In this document: positions 26,086-35,438 of the stretch, one piece after another
How the letters are laid out: the number at the start of each line of letters is the position of its first letter
How positions within the stretch are numbered: position 1 is the first letter of the stretch
Origin: CALKCV01 sp964609515
GTDB taxonomy: Bacteria; Cyanobacteriota; Cyanobacteriia; Cyanobacteriales; Microcoleaceae
Reading direction: 5' to 3'
Assembly (NCBI GenBank): GCA_964609515.1
Contig: CAZSTZ010000001.1
Span: 51,271-115,270, forward strand
DNA length: 64,000 bases
Made by a program: the position numbers and the translations under genes
Notes under the pieces: generated by a model
Database searches by the model: none
What the model was told of the DNA's origin: nothing
The model's input: the letters and a program-made list of their open reading frames with translations, nothing else

Positions 26086-27927
26086 TTAGTTGTTAATTAA
26101 AATCAAGACATCGGGACCGCTAAAAGACGCCCGCCCGCACCAAGCGCCGTAAGACTTTTGCAGAAGAATAAATCCCGCTTCATCTATCCATTTTAATAGC
26201 AGAGGTTCTCTAAAGCCAATAGCTGTTTCCGGCAGATGTTTATCGCTGCTAAAACAGTCCTCCAATTCGTAAATTAGATTGTGGGAACTTCTGCCTTCGG
26301 CGATTAATTGCTGAGATTCTGAGTTTAGCAAATAGCAGGCAAAAAGACATCTACCTCCTGGTTTTAAAACTTTAGTAATTTGCTGGAAATAGTGACGAAT
26401 TGCTGGGGGTGGTAGATGAGTAAAAAGGTAGGGAATGCAGACGCAATCAAAATAGCCATCGGGGTAAGGAAGGAGAATTTCGGTAGGGGAAAGGGTACCT
26501 CTGGGGTTATAAAGTGGATGACAAACGTTCTCCCAGAGAAAGCGAAAATTAGGTTTTGTGGCAGTAATGTATTGTCGCGCCCAAGAGATAGGCCCTTCGG
26601 CAAAATCGAACCCTTCGTAACTGCCCGTCGGTTTGAGGTAATGGACTAAAGAATAGGCCGTCAGACCCATATTGCAGCCTAGTTCCAGTATTCGGTCTGT
26701 AGGTAAGAGGCCCGCTCTCTGGAGCAATTGGCCCGTTAACTTGAGCGAACGACGGTTCAGTTCCTCAATATTTGAGATACCGACTATATTTAGATGTTCC
26801 CGTTTTGGTGGGGGCAGGATGGGGGAGATGGTTTTGAGCAAGATGATGCCTTCCCGTCCGCTGAATATGGGGGTGAGGGCGATCGCGCATTGGCTTAGTT
26901 GTTGTATTTGTTGCTTGTCCTGCAGTATCCTAAGTCGGAAGCGGGCCGCGCCGACGCTGTCCAAAGTTGGGTGAAGGTTTTGGACATCGGGACTGGGAAT
27001 GCCCAGGAGTTGCTCGAAGAAGCTGTATTCGCGATCGCCCACTACTACTTTAAACCCTTCTAACGGGCCTTTGTTCCGGGAGGCCGCCCACCCGCTCAAA
27101 CTCAGGATTTGATTTTCTACTGCTGCTTTATCTATAAAGCCCCAGCTTAATACTGGTTCTATATTCGGTCGTTTTTTGCTTGCTTCTGATTCTTCTTTTT
27201 TCCACGGCTGCCTAAGATTTTTGCTGGGGGAAAGGTTGGCTCTTTTTGTTCTCTTTTCTCGCAGTTTTAATGCTTCTCGATACAGTTCGATGTCTTCTTT
27301 ATTTAAGGTCGTTATTTTATCTACGACTTCTTTTTGGCTTAACAATTCTTTGAGCAAAGCGTCGTATTCTGGATAAGGATTTTTGTTTTTTGGTTCGGAT
27401 TCTACCTGGGGCCAGTTCAGCATTTTACTTAGCTGAGTTACGTCTTCTTGAAAAAATTCTTGCAAGCCCACAAAATAAAAGTCTGCTAAACTTTGATTTT
27501 TCAAATAGTTCTCAGCCAAAGTGTTTCGCATTTCCGGTCGTTCGGCAAAATCTATAATATTTAGATTAGCTGCCCCCATATCCCCCTCATCTGAGATTAA
27601 AACTTGCCAACTTTTCCAAAAAAAATAATGAGATATTAAGCGAATTATTGGATTTCTCAGCCAGATTATTTTACGAGCTTTCGGAAATTTAACGTCGTAT
27701 TTATTAGCTGGAAAGTGACCGTGAATTACTTTTACGTTGGCGCTATTTTGAGTCAGCATTCGATTGCGCAACTTACCTCTATGAGGATAGTCAAAAAATA
27801 TTTCTTCCTCAGCATACACCTGTTGCAATACCTTTTTAAAGGTAGTTCCTGCCGTTTTAGGGACATGAACGGAAATAATTTCTACCCTGGTATTATCGGG
27901 TTCTATCGTTCTATTTCCCTCGGTCAT
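26086..27927 (-). CDS. Sulfotransferase - beta domain - methyltransferase fusion
   Basis: 613 residues. The N-terminal sulfotransferase (about 10-220) has IISVHVPKTAGTTFKK (PAPS 5'-phosphosulfate loop), VIHGHFPANKY (HGH, matching the catalytic His region of 2-O-sulfotransferases) and IIWLRNPIIRLISHYFF (3'-phosphate loop). The beta accessory domain follows (about 262-365: LSLSGWAAS ... GIPSPDV ... GAARFRLRI). The C-terminal class I methyltransferase (about 390-613) has ILELGCNMGLTAY and CVCIPYLFTHLPPP. The protein is cytoplasmic, since no signal or TM segment is seen. Layout matches the N-terminal part of the upstream-neighbour gene at 23115-25976, so they are tandem paralogues. Confidence 0.87.
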   Translation of the reverse strand: MTEGNRTIEPDNTRVEIISVHVPKTAGTTFKKVLQQVYAEEEIFFDYPHRGKLRNRMLTQNSANVKVIHGHFPANKYDVKFPKARKIIWLRNPIIRLISHYFFWKSWQVLISDEGDMGAANLNIIDFAERPEMRNTLAENYLKNQSLADFYFVGLQEFFQEDVTQLSKMLNWPQVESEPKNKNPYPEYDALLKELLSQKEVVDKITTLNKEDIELYREALKLREKRTKRANLSPSKNLRQPWKKEESEASKKRPNIEPVLSWGFIDKAAVENQILSLSGWAASRNKGPLEGFKVVVGDREYSFFEQLLGIPSPDVQNLHPTLDSVGAARFRLRILQDKQQIQQLSQCAIALTPIFSGREGIILLKTISPILPPPKREHLNIVGISNIEELNRRSLKLTGQLLQRAGLLPTDRILELGCNMGLTAYSLVHYLKPTGSYEGFDFAEGPISWARQYITATKPNFRFLWENVCHPLYNPRGTLSPTEILLPYPDGYFDCVCIPYLFTHLPPPAIRHYFQQITKVLKPGGRCLFACYLLNSESQQLIAEGRSSHNLIYELEDCFSSDKHLPETAIGFREPLLLKWIDEAGFILLQKSYGAWCGRASFSGPDVLILINN

Positions 27928-27943
27928 AATTATTAATTATTAA

Positions 27944-28008
27944 CAACTAACAATTAACAATTAACAATTAACAATTAACAATTATTAATCATTAATTATT
28001 AACTATTA
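27944..28008. repeat. TTAACAATTAACAATT tandem repeat
   Basis: Low-complexity AT array between two same-strand genes, same family as 14170-14236. Confidence 0.85.
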
Positions 28009-28009
28009 A

Positions 28010-29956
28010 TTAATCAGGAGAATAGCCAAACTCTCGCAAAGTTTTGGCCAAAACCTGATTGCATACTTTTTGCAGGGAAGGTTCTAAATCTTGCCGCCAG
28101 CGTCCGATGGAATCTTTAGCGCTAGAGCTGGTTTGATGCCATTGAGTATAAGGGGTATCTGCCGATGCTTTTTCTAAGATGCGGGCGATCGCCTCTTGGG
28201 AGTTATCCAAATTTAAGTATCGGAAGATTCCCGTTAGAGTTTCCTCTGGGGAGAGGATAAGGTCTTCGTAGCGGACTAAACGTGCTTGTTGTTGCTGCTT
28301 CTTCCACCTTTGCAGCAGTCCCGACGAGGCATTTTTCATTACTTCTCTCAAGTGTTCCTCATCGTTCTTAAACCGGTTGCGACCAAATTCTTTGCTGCCC
28401 CGTTTTTTGTTAAAGGCTAATATGGAACTGGCTACATCCCGAAAGTCTCGAACTAGGATGATTTCTTTACCCTGGGGATAAATTTCCATCAATAGGTCTA
28501 TGTTCGGGTTGAAGCTGTTTTTTTCGGCAAAGTAGGTTAGTTCTGCGGGGGATATTGTCTGACCTTGAGCTTCTGCTAGGTGTAGGTAAAAAGCATCGAG
28601 GGTTTGCTGGCAGAAAGCTGCTGCTTTTGGGGGATAGTCTGCCCCAAAGGGTGTTTCGACGGGGTTAGCCCTTTGGGAGAGAAATTGCAGCAGTTGCATC
28701 CAGAAGGGAGCTACCCGGGTTTCATAGGCGTAGATTTGGCAGGTAACTATGGCGGGGTGTTGGGAGAGCAACTGCATCATCCAGGTGGTACCGGAACGCC
28801 CGCTGGAGGTTAGCATGAGGGGCTGCAGTTGAGGTTGATAGCTGGTACGAAGGGGTTGATGGCTGAGTTTTATGTCTGCTAAGGGTAAGGTGCTTCCGTC
28901 TGCTAGGTATGCCCGCAGTCTTAGTGTTGCTTTTTGTGGCAACCCTAGCACTCCTACTGCTGCTGCGAATCCGCAGTTTTGGGCTTCGGGTTTTTCTGGG
29001 AAGCGCTTTCCTACTCCGGGACGTGGTTTGCCGAGGGGGACTTTCTGTAGGACTTTTCCTCCACTAAGGATTTCTACTGCTGTTGCTGGGGATGCTTTGC
29101 TTAGGAGCCATCCGGTTACTGGGATTGATTGGGTGTCTATTTTTTGGCCTTTTTTGAGAGCATCTATGTTAAAGCCCAATAATAATTCAGATTCTTTCGA
29201 CAATTCTTCGACTTCTAAGATTTCGATTAGGGGATTTGGAGTCATCGTTGTTATCTTTTTATTAATTTCTACAGATTTATTAAGCTTGTTAATTCTTTTT
29301 TCTCGAAGCATTAAAGCTTGTTGATATAGTTCGAGATCTTTTTGATTTAATTTAATTAGTTCTTGTTTCAGTTGGGGGTCATCCATTACCGATTGAACTA
29401 ATAGTTTATAATTCTTAGTTCTATTTTGATTTGCTTTTGAAATCCCAACTTCCGGCCATCCTAATTTTGATTTAAGTTCGGCTAAATCTTCTTCAAAAAA
29501 ATCTTGAATGCCTACAAACCAAAAATTATTTAGGTCTTCAACATAAGTATGAAGTAAGTTTTTATTTGCTGGTTTTTGGGCAAAGTTTAGCAACTGTTTT
29601 TTTTCTTGTTTTATGCCTCTAAATTTTTTCTTCTTTTGAGTTCTTGCCCAAAAATGATAGTGGGAAATCAATCTTTTTATCGGTTCTCTTAACCAAACAA
29701 TTCTCTTAGCATCAGGAAAAAAACCATAGTATTTTTTAACATGAAAATGACCGTAAATAACCTTAAAATTAGAGGCTGTGTTGATGGTTTCTAAAACTTC
29801 TTCTACTGACCTTGGTTTCCGATTGGACTTTTGTCGGTAATCTAATAGTATGGATTCCTGCCCGTAAATATCGAACAGCATTTTTCTCATGGCAGTTCCT
29901 GCTGTTTTCGGCACATGAACGAAAATAAGTTCGATTCCAATATTGTCTTTTTTCAT
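28010..29956 (-). CDS. Double sulfotransferase with central beta domain
   Basis: 648 residues with two different PAPS-type sulfotransferase modules. Module 1 (about 5-225, family 2-like) has FVHVPKTAGTAMRK, VIYGHFHVKKY and IVWLREPIKRLISHY. A beta accessory domain follows (about 262-375: VTGWLLSKASPATAVEI ... RPGVGKRFP ... CGFAAAV). Module 2 (about 380-648) is of the family 1/3 type, with MLTSSGRSGTTWMMQLL as 5' loop and IILVRDFRDVASSILAF as 3' loop. Both modules look intact, so the enzyme could sulfate two positions or two acceptors. No membrane segment is seen. Confidence 0.87.
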   Translation of the reverse strand: MKKDNIGIELIFVHVPKTAGTAMRKMLFDIYGQESILLDYRQKSNRKPRSVEEVLETINTASNFKVIYGHFHVKKYYGFFPDAKRIVWLREPIKRLISHYHFWARTQKKKKFRGIKQEKKQLLNFAQKPANKNLLHTYVEDLNNFWFVGIQDFFEEDLAELKSKLGWPEVGISKANQNRTKNYKLLVQSVMDDPQLKQELIKLNQKDLELYQQALMLREKRINKLNKSVEINKKITTMTPNPLIEILEVEELSKESELLLGFNIDALKKGQKIDTQSIPVTGWLLSKASPATAVEILSGGKVLQKVPLGKPRPGVGKRFPEKPEAQNCGFAAAVGVLGLPQKATLRLRAYLADGSTLPLADIKLSHQPLRTSYQPQLQPLMLTSSGRSGTTWMMQLLSQHPAIVTCQIYAYETRVAPFWMQLLQFLSQRANPVETPFGADYPPKAAAFCQQTLDAFYLHLAEAQGQTISPAELTYFAEKNSFNPNIDLLMEIYPQGKEIILVRDFRDVASSILAFNKKRGSKEFGRNRFKNDEEHLREVMKNASSGLLQRWKKQQQQARLVRYEDLILSPEETLTGIFRYLNLDNSQEAIARILEKASADTPYTQWHQTSSSAKDSIGRWRQDLEPSLQKVCNQVLAKTLREFGYSPD

Positions 29957-30014
29957 CTTAGTTTCTCATTTTTCAGCGTGAATACGATTGCGAGTAAGAG
30001 CATAATTTGGTTAT

Positions 30015-30758
30015 TTACCCCCTTTTCTGTTGCTTATTTCTTCTCATTTTTGCTCGGGTTTTTGCTCGCGGCTTTTCTCGGGATTTTGCTCGCATATTTA
30101 ATGCTTCTTGATAAAGTTCTACATCTTTACTATTAAGACTGGCAACTTTATCCACGAGAGAGCGATCGCTCAAGATTTTATCCTTAATTTCTTGATAATC
30201 AGAATAAGGATTATTATTTTCCTTGCTAATTTTAACATCGGGCCAAGAAAGTCGTCTTTTTAGCTCCTCTAAATCCTCTGCCAAAAAATCCTGTATTCCT
30301 ACAAAGTAAAAATCTTTTAAGTTCATATTTCGCAGAAAAGCTGACATCATATTTTGAGCCTTCGGAATTTCCACAAACTCCCAAAAACTCAAATTTTGCT
30401 TCCGAACCAAATTGTAAAACATCGACCGTCGATATACCTTAATAAAGCAATAATAAGAAATCAAAAAATTCACTGGTTCCCTCAACCAAATAATTCTTTT
30501 AGCATGGGGGAATTTCTGCTTATATTTTGCCGCAGGAAAATGCCCGTGAATGACCTTCACATTGGCATTTCCCTCTTTCATAAATTGACGCTGGTAATTT
30601 TTCTCATAAGGATAATCTAAAAACACTCCTTCCGGGCCGTAAACCCTTAATAAAACCTTAGTAAACGCCGAACCAGCAGTTTTAGGAACGTGAACGGAAA
30701 TAATTTCTACTTCAGATTTCACCCTTTTAACTCTTGATAAATTAGGACTAATCGCCAT
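30015..30758 (-). CDS. Single-domain family 2-like sulfotransferase
   Basis: 247 residues. Stand-alone version of the module 1 found in its neighbours: IISVHVPKTAGSAFTKVLLR (5' loop), VIHGHFPAAKYKQKFP, IIWLREPVNFLISYY (3' loop), and the conserved tail with a VDKVASLNSKDVELYQEAL helix shared by all the paralogues. The last 25 residues are very basic (repeated AKTRAKMRR), unlike the neighbours, where a beta domain follows instead. Probably transfers sulfate from PAPS to a glycan hydroxyl. Confidence 0.87.
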   Translation of the reverse strand: MAISPNLSRVKRVKSEVEIISVHVPKTAGSAFTKVLLRVYGPEGVFLDYPYEKNYQRQFMKEGNANVKVIHGHFPAAKYKQKFPHAKRIIWLREPVNFLISYYCFIKVYRRSMFYNLVRKQNLSFWEFVEIPKAQNMMSAFLRNMNLKDFYFVGIQDFLAEDLEELKRRLSWPDVKISKENNNPYSDYQEIKDKILSDRSLVDKVASLNSKDVELYQEALNMRAKSREKPRAKTRAKMRRNKQQKRG

Positions 30759-30783
30759 TTATTTCTTTTCTCCTTGTTAGCTC

Positions 30784-33258
30784 TTAAATGTAACCAAATT
30801 CTTGCAAAGCTGCTTGGCAAACTTCGCTAGATAAAATCTGTAGGGAAACGGGCATTTCATACTGCCAATCTCCCACTGGTGGTTCTTGCTTAGACTGTTC
30901 CTGAGATTTTTGACTCAGAATAACATCTAATGTTTCCTGGGAATTATCCAGACCTAAATACTCCAAAATACCGCTTAAAGTTTCCCCTGGAGATAAAATT
31001 AAATCCTCATATTTAACCAGATGAACGTGAGGCGATCGCTCCTGCCATCTCTGCAGCAAACCACCAACAGAATCCTTGCAAAACTCATAAACAAACTGTT
31101 GATAACTCTTAAACCTTTTCCGTTCAAAACCCCCACATTTACGCCGACTAAAGGGCAGCATCGAGTAAACAACATCGCGAAAATCCCTAACCAAAATAAT
31201 TTCCTTAGCCTCTGGATATAGTTCGGATAACAAATTTAAAAACTCCGGACGGGAGGCATCGTACCTCTCTATAAAATAACTTATTTCCGATTTCCTTGTA
31301 TTAACCCTTGAATAGAAACCATCAATAGTTTGCTGGCAGAAACTTGCTAGCTCTTCTAGATCGGAATTCTCTTCTTGGGAGAACGCTTTCAGCCACCGCA
31401 GCCAATACTGACCGGGGGGGAGCTCGTCGGCATAGTTCCCCATCCCTGCCAAAGATGGATGTCCCACCAAAAGTTGCAATAATTTCTCAGCTCCCGAAGG
31501 CCCTACAGATGAGATGGCCAGAGGTTTTAACTTGGGCCTGTAAGCAGACGTTAAAGCTTGCAAACGTCGAAATACTAATGTCCCCACCGGAATGTGGCTG
31601 CCATCTGCCAAAACTGCTTGGAAAGTGAGTTCGGATGCCATTGGCAGTCCGAGTAATCCCACGGTCGCGACAAAACCGCTATTTTTAGCTTTTTTTACAC
31701 GGGGAAAAGCTTTAGCGATGTCAGGACGCTTTACGTCAATAGGCACTGTTTGGAGAACGCTTCCTTGACTGATTATTTCTACTGCTACTGCCCGAGAGCT
31801 TTTCCCCAAAATCCAACCCATAATTTCCATCTTATTGTCTCTCTTTTGTGGTCTAGCTATATTACATCCCCACAGATGTTGAGAATCAATTTTCGACAAG
31901 CTAATATCTATAATTTCTACTTGGGCTTGTGGTGTTGTTGTAGTGAATTGTTTTTGTACTTTCTTATTTTCCTGTTTGTGATTATGACTGTTTGGTGGTA
32001 GCGTTTTTAACAAGGATTTTCTCCTTTCTTCTCGCATGATTAAAGCATTTTCATAAATTTCTAAGTCTTTGCTATTGATAGCTTTTAGCTGCTCTATCAT
32101 TTCTGGATCTGATAATACCTCTTTCACAAAAGCTGAATAAATTCGGGGATATTTATGCTTATTGAGATTAGCAATTTCAAGTTTTTGCAATCCTAGAGTT
32201 GTTTGAATTTCAACTAAATCTTCTTCCATGAATTCTGTAATTCCCACATACCAAAAATCTTCTATAGTTCTTTGGCCACAATGACTAGACACCAAATTCC
32301 TAATGCCAGGTCGATTGGCATAATCTAGTAACTTTTTTTTCTCCAATTTAACTTCATTCAAAAGAACTTTTCTATTTTGGAAATATGTTACCTGATGCCA
32401 ATAATTAGAAATCAAGCGTTTGATGGGTTCCCTTATCCAGATAATTCTTTTTGCCTCTGGAAAATAATCGTCGTATTTTTGTACCTTAAAATGACCGTGA
32501 ATAGCTCTAATATTTAGCGATTTTATTTCTGATAATACTTCCATTACTGGTTGCTTTTTGTAATCCAGAAAAACTTTTTCTTTTCCATAAGCTTGTATCA
32601 ACTGTTCTCTAAATGTAGTTCCTGCTGTTTTAGGTACATGAACTGAAATTATTTCTACTTTTGAATCTGTGTCAAGATGCGGGCTACAGTAATTTTTACT
32701 ATCAACCAGTGAGAAACCAATATCTCGAATTTCAACTTTAGTTGGTTGGATTGTTTCTTTGGGCGGTGCCAACTGAGTTCGATCGGATGTCTCCCAGTCA
32801 ACTTCCTCAATAGATTGGGATGGAACCGATCGGATTTTGATTTTCCCTACGGAAATACGGCTTTCATCTTCTAGTCTTGCTTGCAGAAACAGCTCGCTTT
32901 CGGATACCTGTTGGGGAACTCTAACTGTTGTAGCAAACCCACTGTTTTTAGCTTCTTTGACATGGGGAAAAGCTTTGCCCACACCAGGACGTTCTTTGTC
33001 AATAGGCACTGTTTGGAGAATGTTTCCATCACTGATTATTTCTACTGCTACTACCCGATATTTTTTCCCCAAAACCCAGCCCATAACTTCCATTTTCTCG
33101 TTACCCGAGTCAATTTTTTCTTGCTTTTGTGGTTTATCTATGTGACATCCCCATAAATGTTGGGCATAAAAAGTTTTTTCTGACAAACTAATATCTATAA
33201 CTTCCGCTTTAGTTTGTGGTGTTGCTTCAGATAATTGTTTTTGATTTTGATGGGGCAT
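30784..33258 (-). CDS. Beta-sulfotransferase-beta-degenerate sulfotransferase protein
   Basis: 824 residues. Order: beta domain (about 30-150, MGWVLGKKYRVVAVEI ... RPGVGKAFP ... NSGFATTV); family 2-like sulfotransferase (about 200-425) with ISVHVPKTAGTTFREQL, AIHGHFKVQKY and IIWIREPIKRLISNYW; a second beta domain (about 445-570, MGWILGKSSRAVAVEI); and a second family 1/3-like sulfotransferase module (about 585-824). In this last module the 5' loop reads ISSVGPSGAEKLLQLL instead of SSGRSGTTW, so PAPS binding is probably impaired, although the 3' loop ILVRDFRDVVYSML is kept. It is a close paralogue of the 28010 gene with an extra beta-domain module at the front. Confidence 0.85.
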   Translation of the reverse strand: MPHQNQKQLSEATPQTKAEVIDISLSEKTFYAQHLWGCHIDKPQKQEKIDSGNEKMEVMGWVLGKKYRVVAVEIISDGNILQTVPIDKERPGVGKAFPHVKEAKNSGFATTVRVPQQVSESELFLQARLEDESRISVGKIKIRSVPSQSIEEVDWETSDRTQLAPPKETIQPTKVEIRDIGFSLVDSKNYCSPHLDTDSKVEIISVHVPKTAGTTFREQLIQAYGKEKVFLDYKKQPVMEVLSEIKSLNIRAIHGHFKVQKYDDYFPEAKRIIWIREPIKRLISNYWHQVTYFQNRKVLLNEVKLEKKKLLDYANRPGIRNLVSSHCGQRTIEDFWYVGITEFMEEDLVEIQTTLGLQKLEIANLNKHKYPRIYSAFVKEVLSDPEMIEQLKAINSKDLEIYENALIMREERRKSLLKTLPPNSHNHKQENKKVQKQFTTTTPQAQVEIIDISLSKIDSQHLWGCNIARPQKRDNKMEIMGWILGKSSRAVAVEIISQGSVLQTVPIDVKRPDIAKAFPRVKKAKNSGFVATVGLLGLPMASELTFQAVLADGSHIPVGTLVFRRLQALTSAYRPKLKPLAISSVGPSGAEKLLQLLVGHPSLAGMGNYADELPPGQYWLRWLKAFSQEENSDLEELASFCQQTIDGFYSRVNTRKSEISYFIERYDASRPEFLNLLSELYPEAKEIILVRDFRDVVYSMLPFSRRKCGGFERKRFKSYQQFVYEFCKDSVGGLLQRWQERSPHVHLVKYEDLILSPGETLSGILEYLGLDNSQETLDVILSQKSQEQSKQEPPVGDWQYEMPVSLQILSSEVCQAALQEFGYI

Positions 33259-33261
33259 TTT

Positions 33262-33306
33262 GTTAATTGCTAGTTGTTAATTGTTAATTGCTAGTTGCTA
33301 ATTACT
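33262..33306. repeat. TTAATTGCTAGTTG tandem repeat
   Basis: AT-rich direct repeats between two same-strand genes, same family as 27944-28008. Confidence 0.75.
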
Positions 33307-33325
33307 AAAGAATTTTATATTTTTT

Positions 33326-35206
33326 TCAGCAAGCCCTAATTCTTTCAAAAATCGTCTCATAAGGATCTCGTTTAAATAATGTTTCCTGTAGCTCTACAAA
33401 ATCCAAATACTCTAGCCGACTGATAGTTTCTAAAGAATTCCATAACGGCTCAAAATCTGCTCTACACTGATTCCAGACAACAGTTTGCCCGTGGTCGGGG
33501 AAAGTCGCAAAACTAAACTGGGGAAAAAAATCATGGATAGCAGCAACAACTTTAAATACATCACCCATCCAACTACCACCTTTCTCTTGAGAAAATCGTC
33601 TTAGCTTGGCACAGTTTTGAAGTGATGATTGAGCTTGAGCATAGCTTCCCGGACAAGTGTCATCTATTAACCAAATTGTTTTGGAATGAGCTAAAGAAAC
33701 AGTGGCACAAAAGTCACGAAAAGTTTGTTCAAAAGTATGCAGGCCATCGAGATAAATTAAGTCAAACGACCCAAACCCTTGGGCGTAACTTTTAAAAAAT
33801 TCATCGCTGGTTACTTCCAGGAAAATTATATTCTCAGTGGCGTAATCTTTGGTTTTGAATTTAAAATTCGGGTCTACGGCTACTTTATTTTCAACCTTAA
33901 CAGCGTTGAAAGTTAAACCCTTACATACCCCTATTTCTAGGTAGCGGGATGATTGATTAATTGTAGCAAGCTGATTGAGGCGATCGCTCCTTCTTTTCAA
34001 TACCATGCTCTGATTATAATTTTCTGAATTTGAACTTTCCTTTTGTTGGTTTTTACGCACTTGTAAATACTCTTCTAAAATTTCTAAATACCTGGCAGAT
34101 TTGAGATTTTTAAATTGAGTTTTTACCTGCTCTATATACATAATAACATCGGATTTTTCTTGAGCCAAGAATTTTTCTTCATCCCAGTTTTTAAGTAAAG
34201 CAAAATCATGATTTCTTAGGGATTCGACGACTTGGTATGGATTTTCGTTTATGGGCATTTTTCTGGTGCTTTTTTTGATACCACCTCTCAATCTTAAGAC
34301 CTTCTCAAGATTTCCAGCTACAATATAGTTGCGACATTTACTTTCGATATGTGGATAGTAAAACTGGTTGTTTGGTCTTCTGGGAATGCAGGCAATGTCA
34401 GCGTCTAAATAGTTGAGAAGCTCTAAAGAATAGATAGCGCTCCCTTCACTAAATACGATCTTTTTGGCACTCATTAAATATGTTACCTGCTCTAACATCG
34501 AATGTTTTTCTGGTTTTAATGATATATAACCATCATCAACCAATAAACTTTCCCAGTATTTCTCCCCTCCAATATGCTCGCTTAAAGGTATATGACTTCT
34601 GCCCAAAAACAGCTTTAGCTCTCCTTTCTCTTTTCTCAAGTGATGGGTAGCATCAAAAATCCTTTGCTGCTGCTTTTCTAAATAGGAACGATACCAGTTT
34701 TTAGGTCCTAATGTGAACTCACTACCAGGTTCGGGAACGATTAGATTTTCAAAAGCACAATCATTTGTCACCCAAATGCACTTAGCAAGTGGTATTTCTA
34801 GAATCTCTAATGTTTGAATAAACCATCTAGACGGAGTATAGTTAGTATCATTGATATTCGACCGTGACGACACGGCAAAAACAATACCATCATGGATGTT
34901 GTTATTGAATGCCCATAAACGATGAATACCCTCAGTTAAAGCGTGTCCAAAGTGTGGACTTACAGAACCTCCGTAAATATGTGTACCAGGATAGAATTTG
35001 CAATTATTAATATCGTCGTCAACTTGTATGAATACGTCTTGATATTTCAGCTCTTTTTCTACTTTGGGACGTCGATGACGGAATATCCCTGGCATATCCT
35101 TAGGAAAGACAACGCCTCCAACCCACTTCTTAGGTTGAAATTTTAATATTGGTTTAACAATTGCATTCTGTATTTGAAAAAGGCGATTTTCTTCCATGCT
35201 CTTCAT
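33326..35206 (-). CDS. GT61 (DUF563) glycosyltransferase fused to a methyltransferase
   Basis: 626 residues. The N-terminal half (about 40-320) is GT61/DUF563-like: IYGGSVSPHFGHALTEGIHR, KKIVFSEGSAIYSLEL. The C-terminal part (about 400-610) is a class I SAM methyltransferase of the Methyltransf_24 kind, with SRYLEIGVCKGLTFNAV, LIYLDGLHTFEQTF and WLIDDTCPGS. It is a clear paralogue of the C-terminal two thirds of the gene at 49651-52734 but lacks its coiled coil. The stop codon lies in a 20-base sequence shared with 10521-10540. It is the head of the minus-strand run and divergent from the TPR-GT gene at 35439, across 232 bases that should hold both promoters. Confidence 0.85.
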   Translation of the reverse strand: MKSMEENRLFQIQNAIVKPILKFQPKKWVGGVVFPKDMPGIFRHRRPKVEKELKYQDVFIQVDDDINNCKFYPGTHIYGGSVSPHFGHALTEGIHRLWAFNNNIHDGIVFAVSSRSNINDTNYTPSRWFIQTLEILEIPLAKCIWVTNDCAFENLIVPEPGSEFTLGPKNWYRSYLEKQQQRIFDATHHLRKEKGELKLFLGRSHIPLSEHIGGEKYWESLLVDDGYISLKPEKHSMLEQVTYLMSAKKIVFSEGSAIYSLELLNYLDADIACIPRRPNNQFYYPHIESKCRNYIVAGNLEKVLRLRGGIKKSTRKMPINENPYQVVESLRNHDFALLKNWDEEKFLAQEKSDVIMYIEQVKTQFKNLKSARYLEILEEYLQVRKNQQKESSNSENYNQSMVLKRRSDRLNQLATINQSSRYLEIGVCKGLTFNAVKVENKVAVDPNFKFKTKDYATENIIFLEVTSDEFFKSYAQGFGSFDLIYLDGLHTFEQTFRDFCATVSLAHSKTIWLIDDTCPGSYAQAQSSLQNCAKLRRFSQEKGGSWMGDVFKVVAAIHDFFPQFSFATFPDHGQTVVWNQCRADFEPLWNSLETISRLEYLDFVELQETLFKRDPYETIFERIRAC

Positions 35207-35438
35207 TGGTTTTTTTCGGTTTTTTTCGTATTACTTTAGCGAAGAAATGCTTCCGTAATACGGACATCATTAAGACGGGAACTGTTCCCAGTGTGATTCT
35301 GTCAATTAATGGCAATTAATCAAAAACTATCGCGTCCCGACAAAAGACAACTTAAAATAGAATTCAAAATATTATACCTAACCAGGGATGGCATTGAACT
35401 ATAATTCTGTTGACTTGCTCCTAACTTAAAAAAAGCCC

